64,000 bases of DNA, taken from Branchiostoma floridae (taxonomy: Eukaryota; Chordata; Leptocardii; Amphioxiformes; Branchiostomatidae). The notes beneath the pieces are model-generated. The model was not told the origin of the DNA. It worked only from the letters and a program-made list of their open reading frames with translations, and did not search any database. Both the position numbers and the translations under genes were made by a program. The stretch is taken from contig NC_049993.1 in NCBI RefSeq assembly GCF_000003815.2, positions 2,611,627 to 2,675,626 on the forward strand, given 5' to 3'. This document shows positions 54,820-64,000 of this stretch, piece after piece (the stretch's first letter is position 1; every line of letters starts with the position of its first letter).

Positions 54820-55130
54820 CCGAGGCTCCGCCTGAATATATGATATCGGACCCCTGACCTGCGCCGCCTGAATAAATCATATTTGACCTCTGACCTGCTA
54901 TACCTGAATAAATGATATATATGACCCCTGACCTGCTGCGCCTGAATAAATTATATCTGACCTCTGACCTGCTCCACCTGAATACATTATATCTAACCTC
55001 TGACCTGCTATACCTGAATAAATGATATGTGACCCCCGACCTGCGCCTGAATACATATCTGACCCCTGACCTATGACCCGCGCTTGAATAAATCATATTT
55101 GACCTCTGACCTGCTCCACCTTGCTCCCCC
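54820..55130. repeat. Array of DR1-type repeats, right arm
   Basis: Inverted counterpart of the left array (TGACCTCTGACCT on the plus strand), expanded to about eight or nine units. This copy-number difference is the main asymmetry between the arms. Confidence 0.85.
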
Positions 55131-55173
55131 TGAAAAATGGGACTCATTCTGTCGCTACTATACTACTGACCCA

Positions 55174-55816
55174 CAAGGTGCGTGTGTTCCTTATAGCAGG
55201 CGGGACAGAGGAAGAGGCTACGGCCGACGCCTTCTTCGCGTGCGTCCATACGAACTTTGGCGGCAGGCTCACCGCGCTGGTCCACAACGCCGACGGGCAC
55301 TACCGCAGCGGACCCCCGCCCTGCAAGCCGGACGCGACCGGTAGCTGGTTCGCGGGCTGGGACGCCTACGAGTACTACCACAACATCTACGCCAAGTGTT
55401 TCCTCCGTTTGGTAGAGCAGGCCGTGAGTCGGATGGAGGACGACCGGGGGTACATCGTGGCCGTGGCAGGGCTCGGGTGTAACAGTAACACCAGCCCCAG
55501 CCTGCCGTACTTCACCCCGGGTACGGCCAAGGCCAGTATGGAGTACATGGTGAGGCACTACGCCAAGCAGCTGGCGCCCAGACGCATCACCTGTAACACC
55601 GTCATACCGGGGATGGTCGACACGGAGGCTTGGGCACCGGTGAGGGCGAGGATCGGGAAGGAGGGGGTAGCGGACATGGTGGGCAGGCTCTGCGGGATGG
55701 GGCGCTGGGGCACCCCGAGGGACGTCGGCGGCGTGGTCGCCTTCCTCTGCTCGGAGCGAGCGGGCTTCGTCACGGGCGCGGCTATTCCCGTGGACGGGGG
55801 GTTCCATCTCAAGTAG
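55174..55816 (+). pseudogene. Short-chain dehydrogenase/reductase, C-terminal part
   Basis: Resumes after the second GACCCA with HKVRVFLIAGGTEEEATAD and runs to TAG 55814-55816. Contains HNADG at the NNAG position, VAGLG, the active-site region LPYFTPGTAK and the cofactor/C-terminal motifs CNTVIPGMVDT and GAAIPVDGG. Tyr165 and Lys172 (joined numbering) are spaced Y-x6-K, as in the divergent enoyl-ACP-reductase-type SDRs, rather than Y-x3-K. Substrate unknown. Codons are strongly GC-rich. Without the insertion the gene would appear intact, so the damage looks recent, or the insertion is one allele. Confidence 0.9.
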
Positions 55817-55870
55817 GGGACAAAAAGATGTAGAAAAGTAGTCTGAGACCATCCTCCGTATACGTAGTGG

Positions 55871-55970
55871 NNNNNNNNNNNNNNNNNNNNNNNNNNNNNN
55901 NNNNNNNNNNNNNNNNNNNNNNNNNNNNNNNNNNNNNNNNNNNNNNNNNNNNNNNNNNNNNNNNNNNNNN
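55871..55970. other. Assembly gap (100 N)
   Basis: Placeholder gap 54 bp after the SDR stop; the 3' UTR of the gene is lost in it. Confidence 0.98.
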
Positions 55971-57059
55971 TCAAGGTCGTTATACAGTACACAATGGTTT
56001 CTAAAACTGATCTAAAACATGGATTCTAAAAACTATTCTAATACATTTGTTCGGCTTCTTCTCGTTTCTTAGTAATGTTAAATATGTAGCTTGAGATGTG
56101 TTTGTATAACGTCGTTTGATCAAAACTCATAAGAAAAATGAATTTTTTCAACACTAGACAAATATTCAAAGCGAGGAAACTTCCCTATAATGTAGCTAAA
56201 AAGAATACTTCTATCGTTACTATATAAACTACAATCAAAAGAAAGTGGGATTAAATTTCGACCTTGAGGTAATCTAACATGGCGCAGATGACGTCAAACA
56301 AAAAGCCTGTATTGCGGAAATGCCAGCTTCTGTAGTTTAACCATGCAGTTATTTTTCGACTTGGTGGTAGTAATCATGCAACCTGCGCAACGGACATTTT
56401 GGTGTGATGCAATAGGCTATATGCGCAAAGAACAAAGCGGGACGAACCAGCACATCATAAAAGAAGTGGGTATATTCGTCTTCCACTGCCTAAAAAGAAG
56501 AAGTCAAACCCAACAAAACCAGCAGAATGTACACTTTAGTAGCACAGCACAATCATAGAATGTAGTTCCCAGCACCTTTGTATTTTCCTTATTCTACATG
56601 TTGTTTGTGCCTGCAGTTAGCCCTCGGGCAAGAATTTGCAATCAACATATTTAATTGCAGGGCACTGACATGGTCGCATACCCCTTGCAGAGAAGGGGCG
56701 GGTCTACGGTGTGCCCTCCAGCCACACCCTCCACCAACTTCTCAAAAAGATTCGCCGAGTGACCCAACATTGCCACAGCAACGTTCGCCCTTAACTCCAA
56801 TAAGTACCTTTTTACAGCGGTATCGGCGTGATTTTCCTCAGTACTAGAATGATGAACAGAACAAATGCAGTTTGATCTAGTGTCTTCCTGTAAAGATTCT
56901 CCCGGCCTGCTCCTTTTTCAATATTAGACAAAAACGGCTGGATTCAATAGCGGAAATGAATCCATCGCTAAGAGGCTTTCTACGTATTAAAGCCTGCAAA
57001 ATCAAATAACTGGAAGCCAAAGCGTATCATCTACTTGGATATATGTTCCATGTGATTCC
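55971..57059. other. Non-coding region, nothing recognised
   Basis: Short frames without splice or domain support. Confidence 0.5.
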
Positions 57060-57385
57060 GGCACTAGACATGTATACTTTTGTTTTTCTTCTGCCTTTCT
57101 TTGGAATGCCACAGGCAATGGTTTGAAGCTTTTTCATAGCCCTTTTCACAATATGGGAATCACACACCATTTTTTCCTAAACAGACCCCGAAAGCCTTCT
57201 TGGCTCCATTCTTTTTATTGCTATGGCTACACCATGGATGTAGACAACGATGATTTGAAAAAAAATAAATGTCAAAGATTTTGCTGGATCAGTTTGACCC
57301 GGTCATTGACCCTGGCACACATATCGACCCATGGACCTTGTCACTCCATCCATCATCTCCGCTTCACTGAAAACGTACAATAAGC
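57060..57385. repeat. Diverged duplicate of the block 61800-62125
   Basis: Shared words in order: AGGCAA, GCTTTTTCATGG/AGC, GGGAATCACACACCAT / CGAGAATCAAACGCCAT, TCCTAA, AACGATGATTTGAAAAAA / AACAATGATTTGGAAAAAA, TTTTGCTGG, CATCTCCGCTTCACTG / TATCTCCGCTTTACTG and CGTACAATAA. Confidence 0.75.
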
Positions 57386-57577
57386 ATGTATACATGTATA
57401 GTAATTTTTCCATATGCTGTCCGATTATACATAGTATGTCACAGCATTACGGGGATGTAACATCGATTATCATCATTCCACCAGGTGCCATAATACCGCC
57501 ACCTCAAAAAACGTTGGTATAGAGGTCTTCCCAAGATTGTCTTGAACACTGAATGTTAAGTATCATAAATGTAATAC

Positions 57578-57665
57578 TAGAAAGGCCGGCATTTGCTTAG
57601 GAGCAAATTCAGCTATTTTCACTCCGCTCTCCCCCTTTATGCAAACATGGACTGTTCCAAAATTG
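57578..57665. repeat. Dispersed repeat shared with 1966-2050
   Basis: ACTAGAAAGGCCGGCATTTG CTTAGGAGCAAATTCAG ... ACATGGACTGTTCCAAA matches the earlier copy at about 80 percent by eye. Confidence 0.75.
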
Positions 57666-59634
57666 AATTTGAAAAAAATAAATCCCATGTGAGAATGACC
57701 TGGAACTACGTTGCTACTATACTATTTTTATGATGTATACGGTAATCCAATTTTTATTTCTTGATAACAACACGCACACAACATGCTAGTGTTTCACACA
57801 TTAACAAAGAAGGCACCGTTTTACTTCAAGAAAAAAGGTTTTATTTCACAAACGGAAATTGTGTTGTATTTTTTCTACAGATGCGTTAACACGTTATGCG
57901 ACCCTAAACGTTAGTATTACGTACCCACAGCAGACAATAGCGTGGTTATGATTAAAGTTTTCCTGCTTATTTACACAAGGCAAGGGCAGTTACTGCACTT
58001 ATTCAAGGTTGTCACAAGCATAACTAATCTTCATACAAGCAGACCTCTCCAAACAAACTTCACTATACTTTTAACTCTTTACCAAGATATGCTTATTAGC
58101 CGTTTTTAGCAAAGTGCATTTTTTTAAAAATCCGATTGGATATCATGGCTGAACTGCAATGACATTATCAGTACAAATACATATAAAGTTATGCACATTG
58201 TATTCAGACAAAAAGGATCACATTCCGTTTTTATACCTAGAGTTAATCAGGTAATACATTATATTGATGAACAAAGATTATTAGCCACTGTATGTTTGCA
58301 CGAAGTCTGTTTCATATATCTAAATGTTTTGTATGCTTTTTGTGTAAAAGGACTCAGCAATTGCAGTAATTATACGTCTGTTATAACCTTAAAGTTCCAT
58401 TTATTTTTCACATAAACTAACAGATCTCGAGAACCTTATTATGCGCGGCACTGCGCACGTGATCCACTAAGTAGTACGAAGTCTTTGCTGATTGGCTACC
58501 GAGACAATTCAATTAGCAGACCGTGAACCCGCCGCACCTGCCAGCTGCGTGTTCAAGGACCGTTTTGTCGGCTTTGTTTACCACAAATGGTGAGACGTAG
58601 GAACGCGTTGAGCGCCGCTGAGAATACTGTAGTTGCAAGTTAGGAATTTACGTGTTTGCAAGCAAAAGTCAGTGAGATTTCTGAAACAACAGCAGTTCCG
58701 TGATAAACGGAACCTTCTCAAAAATGATAATTCAACGCTAATACATATGTCATTATTTTTTTTATGTGATCATGTGTACATGTGGCAGCAAGGCGACCCG
58801 CGCGGCGGTTGATTAGCCACTACCAGACTTCCGCCTGGTTGAATAGAGGACTTTTGCCAAGTTCAAGGAATAAAAGCCTAGTATATAACCTTCTTGGTTG
58901 GAGTTAATTGGCCTATAAGTGTTGGCCGGCCTGGCAAATTGCAAGTCGCAAACTATAGTCCTCGGCCATGTGACGTTAACTTATCTGGCGTGTTTTCTGT
59001 CTTTTCCTGACCAATTTCTTCTATTTTTTTTTACGCGGAGCGGCTTTTAATTGTGGACAGTGTAACAGCGGGGCTCAAGCACCGCCAAATCGACCATGCC
59101 AAACAGCTCTGAGCTATAAGGTTAGGCGTTGTGGTTTTCGCACTGGGATTGCGATATTTTTTCTCTCCGTTGTTGATGACTTGTTCTGTGGTGAATCCTG
59201 CACTTGAAATGAATCCTCTGGCCGGCCGACTCTCCTAGCATACTATTGACTCTATTTGTCCACTTTCTACAATTAGACCACCGAACCGTGGAGCCTGGTA
59301 GAGGCTACACTTGACTGAGGGTGGCCTCCTGTCTAAAATGTGCCAACGTATCTTGTGCTTGCGTCGAGGTTTGTGACAATAAATTTGATTTGAATTGGTG
59401 ACAATAGCACTGAGAACAATGCCCTCACACCGTGTCATTATTCGTCGTTCATGAATTTGATAACTGCAGATATTCCAACAACACCCGCATTCGCCGGATG
59501 ACGTTTGCGACGCGTGTTCATGAATATTAATTAGAGCAAGCAGGGGTGACCACGTGCACGGCCGCCACCTGGTCATACCACAGGGAAGGTGATTACGTCA
59601 TTTACCATATATGGTGAGACGCTCAGAGGCGGTG
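57666..59634. other. Non-coding region with short dispersed-repeat words
   Basis: CTGATTGGCTACCGAGACAA near 58490 and CATGAATATTAATTAG near 59520 are the same words seen in the 3205-4555 duplication. No gene recognised. Confidence 0.5.
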
Positions 59635-60010
59635 AAGACGAAAACGCAGACGAAAAACCCCGCCAAATTGGCTTATAAATCATTTTTAAGTGATTTTGTG
59701 CCAAAAATGATAACAGGGTTCTTTTAGTAAATATCTCATGCACTATCATACCAAATTTCGGGTCCCTTGGGTTTAATACCTGGGCACGGGAGGCACAATT
59801 ATACAGTTCGGTCAAAACACCACCTAAAAACATCCATAAAATCATTTTAAAAGTATCTATCAAAAAACCGAAAAAAACGTCTGAGGGTATTGACCCAAGG
59901 TACACTTGTGCCAAATTTCAGGTCATTCGGGCTAAGAACGACGGAGAGGAAACACTTTAAAGGTCGTGACAGGAGAAAGAAAGAAAGAAGAAACGGTACG
60001 AAAACAATAT
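59635..60010. repeat. Dispersed repeat with GTGCCAAATTTCAGGTCATTC end and GAAAGAA tail
   Basis: Related to 5040-5262: AAAATCATTTTA, ATCAAAAAACCGAAAAAA, GGTATTGACCCA, TGTGCCAAATTTCAGGTCAT, AACGACGGAGAGGA and a purine tail at 59972-59994. Just after it the inverted words TTTTCACTCGAAGCGTACC / GGTACGCGGAGTGAAAAT form a hairpin at 60011-60050. Confidence 0.75.
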
Positions 60011-60511
60011 TTTCACTCGAAGCGTACCTACGGTACGCGGAGTGAAAATAACAATTCAGATATTTAGGTGTTGAAGACAATTTTGAGAAGTCCTCTGTAA
60101 CAAAGTTTTTTTGAGGTGGCGGTCTAATGGCACCTGGTGGAATTATGCAAATGTAGGTTACGTCAGAACATACGATCTTTGTTTCAGGGATGGCGACTTC
60201 TGAGAAAAAAAAAACACTCCGTGAGAGATCTAAATAGAATCGTAGCTCCGAGCAAGTATAAACATTCTTATCACAAACACGAGCTATCTAACATAACCAC
60301 TAAAAAAATCAGCGCTGATCATAGCATGCCCAGAGCACGAGATGTAAAAAAACGGAAGTTTTGTTGCTGTAGTACTGTTGAAAGGCGCTAGGAGGCCAAT
60401 TATCGACTTTCGTTTTCCCGACCCTCTGAAAAACCTACCAAATATCAACAAAATCCATCAGCGATTTCTCGAATTATTCTGTTCAAAGGCACACCGACAC
60501 AGACACAGACA

Positions 60512-60530
60512 CACACACACACACACAAAC
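60512..60530. repeat. Short (AC)n microsatellite
   Basis: Perfect AC run preceded by ACACAGACACAG. Confidence 0.9.
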
Positions 60531-60604
60531 TGCAGCAAATATCCTTCTTGACGAAGGCAATTACCCCATCATACAGAACAATTCTGTGTCACACCTGACT
60601 GCAT

Positions 60605-61300
60605 TTTGGCTTATATAAGCTCGGGCATCCAGAAATTTGTTCCTGGTTGTCATCAAGCCGTCCTTGTCCCACATCCTTTCGCAACAACACACCACAAAGT
60701 CATTTACAGACAAGAACGCAACAACAGGACTAGACAAGACTCGACACAAACCGTTCTCAAATTTGAATTTCGCCAGAAATAGATCTCAGTTGTTTCTTAA
60801 AACGTCTGGAAAACGTGTCTATACCCCTTTAAGGGGAGTGGATGGTTGAGTCTAATTGTGAAAACCGTCGAAATGCACGTCTTCTTGATACTATCCGACT
60901 GAAAAGCCATATACACATGTACATGCAATTAAGGTTTTTAAGGATTACCACTTTTATAAGCAAACTAATCCATAAACGACACAGTTTTTGTCCCTATGGT
61001 GACCTATCACCTTTTCCAATAGGTCAATTCATCCTATCATTATCGCTCGTCTCTGATTGGTCGAAAAAAGTCTCATAGGGTCAATCCGCCCCTTTTTTCC
61101 ATCTGTTGGTGGAAAAACATGTCCAACAGCTAGAGAAGTCTATAAATAAGCATTCAAACCCACAGCAGCTCTCAGTCAGAGAACTGTTCTCCTCAGAGCG
61201 TTTGTCGAGAGTCTTCAAATCCACCCGTAACCGTACCGCCCCGAGTAGCCGAGACACAGACCACAAGTCGACTTTCTTCGGAACCGAAAGCTTTAAGGTA
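60605..61300 (+). promoter_or_regulatory. Two TATA-containing promoter-like blocks
   Basis: TTATATAAGC at 60611-60620 is followed about 30 bp later by CATCCAGA. A second block has a reversed CCAAT (GATTGGTCG, 61055-61063), TATAAATA (61141-61148) and an initiator-like CTCAGTC about 27 bp later, then a GC-balanced stretch ending at a good donor (TTTAAG|GTATCT, about 61297). This could be a first untranslated exon, but no downstream coding exon is visible in the window. Confidence 0.35.
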
Positions 61301-61799
61301 TCTTACTTGTATATTTGTGCTTCTTTCTTTTTACAATTCAAGTATAGACTTTTTTATCCGTTGGCGTGTTAATTTTTTGCGTCTGTATCAATATAAATGC
61401 ACGGTGTAACACGCAGCTATGGCGTCTCGGGTATGCACGCGGTGCGGCGGCAGCTGGCTTGGGAAGTACTCCTTATCCTAGTTCACTCCAAACGTAGTTT
61501 CCTAATGGACAGTGCCTTGTCGTTATTCCGATATCGAATTCCGTTTTTCGACAAATAATGGCTTATTTTGGGACACCTGGCGAATTTTGCGAACGCGCAC
61601 GACCGAAGGACAGCTGCAAATTAAGCAAAAAACGCTGCTTGACAATTAAGATTTGAGTCATTACTTTGTAAGCACAGGCGCTATTGAAGAGTAATTTGAA
61701 GTTGCGTTCCTTTCTTTAATGTACAGTACGATGATTATTTTGACGCGGTGAATATATTTTTTACTTGGATATTTGAGAAATTGGTTCCGTTCGACTCCC

Positions 61800-62125
61800 A
61801 CACTAGGCTTGTTTGCCTGTTTTTGTCTTCTCCTTATCATTTGGATGGCCATAGGCAACATCTGGGCTTTTTCATGGTCCTTCTGACACTTCGAGAATCA
61901 AACGCCATCTATTTTCCTAATCAAACCACAAAAGCTTTATGACTCCATTCTCTTCCTTTGGTACCGGTGTATCAGCACAACAATGATTTGGAAAAAAACA
62001 TGTTAATTGCACGACAAGGTTTTTGCTGGGTCATCCTGGCCTGGTAATTGCCCGGTTACACAGGTAGGCTCAGTTGAGTAGTCCATCTATTATCTCCGCT
62101 TTACTGCAATCGTACAATAATTGCG
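61800..62125. repeat. Diverged duplicate of 57060-57385
   Basis: See that entry for shared words. The flanks also share CGCTGATTGGTCGAAAAAAG (62510) with 61053, so this is part of a larger, repeatedly duplicated non-coding block. Confidence 0.75.
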
Positions 62126-62129
62126 GTGA

Positions 62130-64000
62130 CCTGTTATTATAGAGGTATGTCCGATGTCTATATATCATCTATAGTCCGCTGCACACTCACAATAGCCGTC
62201 TATCCAGATTGCAGTTGTTGTCACGCAAAGAAGATTCCCCTCCGAATTGGCGGTATTGTCACAACTTATCAAATATGCAAATAATCAGATTGTCTTGATT
62301 GATGCAACTTTGTGTTCAGACCACAGATAACTTGATATGATGCAGAATATCCTTAATTCAAGACTCTCAAATCTCATGAGAAATGAGAATAAGAATATCT
62401 TTCCCTATAAGAAAATGTATAAGCAGAAGTATTTGACGAAGGTTTGACAGAGTTGTTACCAAGGTGACCTCTCTCTCTTTCTTTTTGATCCAATCTTTAT
62501 CACGCATCGCTGATTGGTCGAAAAAAGCTTAGAGTCACGATGGTTGAAGTAGCTAACAGACGCACACACCAAGAACAATACCTCCCACTCGGAGGTATAC
62601 GGAGGAGAAATTCTGATACCTAAATGGAACTAAACACATAAACAAATATGATCGCATTCGGCTTTTGCTGTTTCCACAAGGACAGTAGGATGTGCTTAAC
62701 ATTACATGTATCAGGTGGCGCCCCTAAGCAATGAACATTGCGAGTCTCTACATCAATCAGTCCATGTTGTGTTGGATGGCGATGAGTGGGACCACCACGC
62801 TCCATTGTATTCTTCAGGCACGCCCTGCAAATTAATTATCCCCTGTGGCTATGAATAAATAGGCTCTCACAGGTGATCTTAAAGAACACAGTGCCCATGC
62901 GCGGATCCAGGGGGAGGCGCGCAGGGCCCTTCAGGGCCCTTCAGCTGGCAAAAAAAAAAAAAAAAAAGGCAAGATAAACCATGGCTACTAGAGGTCTTCG
63001 GAAGTTACGCCAAGAATATTGACAACGTTATAAAACTAATTCGCTTATTTGAAAGGAGATTTTCTGGTAATTATTTAGAGAAACTTGCAGTTTGCAATTA
63101 CTAGTGGGTCTTTCGAGTCACGTAAACGTACGGTAAAGGCCCGAGGCGCGGCCGCATCAATTTCTCCCCAAGAAACTGGTGGGTCGCTGTAAGCCAAAAT
63201 CGGCGCTCAAAAATATAGAAAGACCGTGGAAATTTTGTAAGATCTCCAGAAAATCAGCGGAAGTTACTTATTTTTGATGAACTGATGATTTCTATCGTCC
63301 GTAATCGGCTTAGAGAGACGCAACCCGCCTTGGGAAAATCGGCGTCGTGCGCTGACACCCCCCTCCCCACTCCAGTTCTGATCAGTCGCCGCGGTGACCG
63401 TGCTGACGTTTTTGTTGTCATTTCCCCCCGATTTATATAATAATCGTCATCAATTGCCACCGCAGAAGCAAAAAGAGTCCGAAATATATGCATTTTCAAA
63501 TGCGTAAGACACTTTCAAAATCGTCTCCGGCAAGCCACTCAGATCCCACGAGATTTCTATGCGATTTTATAGGAGCGCGAGCCGCTTCGCGGAGAAAGGC
63601 AAATCGGCAGCCAGGTACAAATAATTTTGCGATATTGTCTGTGTAGCGTGCCGTCATTTATGAATATTAAGAAGGACTGAAGGAGGAACTAGCCTTCGTT
63701 AGGTTTGTCCTCAGTGGTAGTAAAAGATGTCCCTGAAGTGAACTAGACAGCCACAGACATGACAAAAAGTTAGTGTTAGTTTGCTTCTCAAATTGTTGTG
63801 AAAATTTACCCAGAGCCTGACACAACTTCTTGTAAGGTAACAAAGGCATGGGACGGTCAACTGAATTGGGGCATAACGCACTTAACTACTAGTAGCAGCG
63901 CTACAAAGTATACTTACTTTAAATGATCTTGTGAGGCACTGTTTGACGTATAAGATAGTGTTTACAAACTGTAAGTGTAAATTCTATGTACGTTAAATGT
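62130..64000. other. Non-coding region, nothing firm
   Basis: Contains a poly(A) stretch at 62950-62967 after GCGCGGATCCAGGGGGAGGC, which looks like the end of a mobile element, and TATGAATATTAAGAAGG at 63658. Short frames only. Confidence 0.45.

Larger units (their letters stand above)
48937..55167. mobile_element. 6231-bp near-palindromic transposable element carrying captured RRM2 3' end
   Basis: Ends are inverted: left AGTAGTATAGTAGCGACAG, right the exact inverse. The 6-bp target duplication GACCCA is at 48931-48936 and 55168-55173, and removal restores the SDR frame exactly. Left arm 48937 to about 51659 and right arm about 52359 to 55167 are inverted copies, nearly identical apart from array copy number. 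Arm content from the outside: DR1-like array, RRM2 fragment, CTCCGGAG array, acidic-protein gene. The centre (51660-52358) is asymmetric and contains a 121-N gap. A 6-bp duplication and AG-starting ends resemble Polinton/Maverick elements, but no polymerase, integrase or capsid gene is seen, so the class is open. Confidence 0.92.

Noticed and set aside
48937..55167. Identification as a Polinton/Maverick or related virus-like element
   Set aside because: Only the 6-bp duplication and AG ends agree; no polymerase, integrase, protease or capsid frame was found, so the name is not used.
55163..55852. 229-aa minus-strand frame opposite the SDR
   Set aside because: Shadow frame of a GC-rich coding exon; no motif of its own.

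Overview
The window looks like nuclear DNA of an invertebrate deuterostome, most probably a cephalochordate (amphioxus, Branchiostoma-like). The evidence is short exons with GT/GC-AG introns, a modular secreted sushi/EGF gene, a nucleotidyltransferase-TPR gene of a type expanded in amphioxus and other marine invertebrates, tRNA-derived SINEs, many MITEs and minisatellites, and a metazoan RRM2-type fragment. The species assignment is inference. Four N-runs (6205-6304, 24649-24748, 52213-52333, 55871-55970) are assembly gaps.

Region 1 (1-6.6 kb) is non-coding and repeat-rich. Region 2 (6649-16243, minus strand) holds a complete gene that I could thread exon by exon in frame: signal peptide, two sushi (CCP) modules, four calcium-binding-type EGF modules and an unrecognised Cys-containing C-terminal half, 797 aa from 14 exons. 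All four EGF exons are 114 nt, phase 1-1, and end at GC rather than GT donors; a fifth EGF exon has decayed. Region 3 (17.4-24.6 kb) is three diverged tandem copies of a 2-2.5 kb non-coding segment with internal minisatellite. Region 4 (25-39 kb) holds an initiator-tRNA-like pseudogene, three SINEs, satellites, MITEs, a foldback transposon and a small set of orphan exons.

Region 5 (39840-46852, plus strand) is a nucleotidyltransferase (GlnD/DUF294-like) plus TPR gene. Its last exon is open for 820 codons, but its first exon carries a 1-nt frameshift and is cut by a 2150-bp transposon flanked by an AA duplication; removing the element and one AA restores the reading frame at that point.

Region 6 (48779-55816, plus strand) is an intronless 266-codon short-chain dehydrogenase/reductase gene split by a 6231-bp insertion. 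The insertion has inverted ends starting AGTAGTATAG and a 6-bp target duplication GACCCA; excising it restores the reading frame exactly. It is a near-perfect giant inverted repeat (arms about 2.7-2.8 kb). Each arm carries, from outside in, an array of direct-repeat-1 nuclear-receptor-like half sites, a captured 3' end of ribonucleotide reductase small subunit (RRM2), a CTCCGGAG higher-order minisatellite, and an acidic protein gene that in the left arm has an N-terminal C2H2 finger. This unclassified element is the most interesting object in the window. Region 7 (56-64 kb) is non-coding with diverged duplicated blocks and promoter-like motifs.
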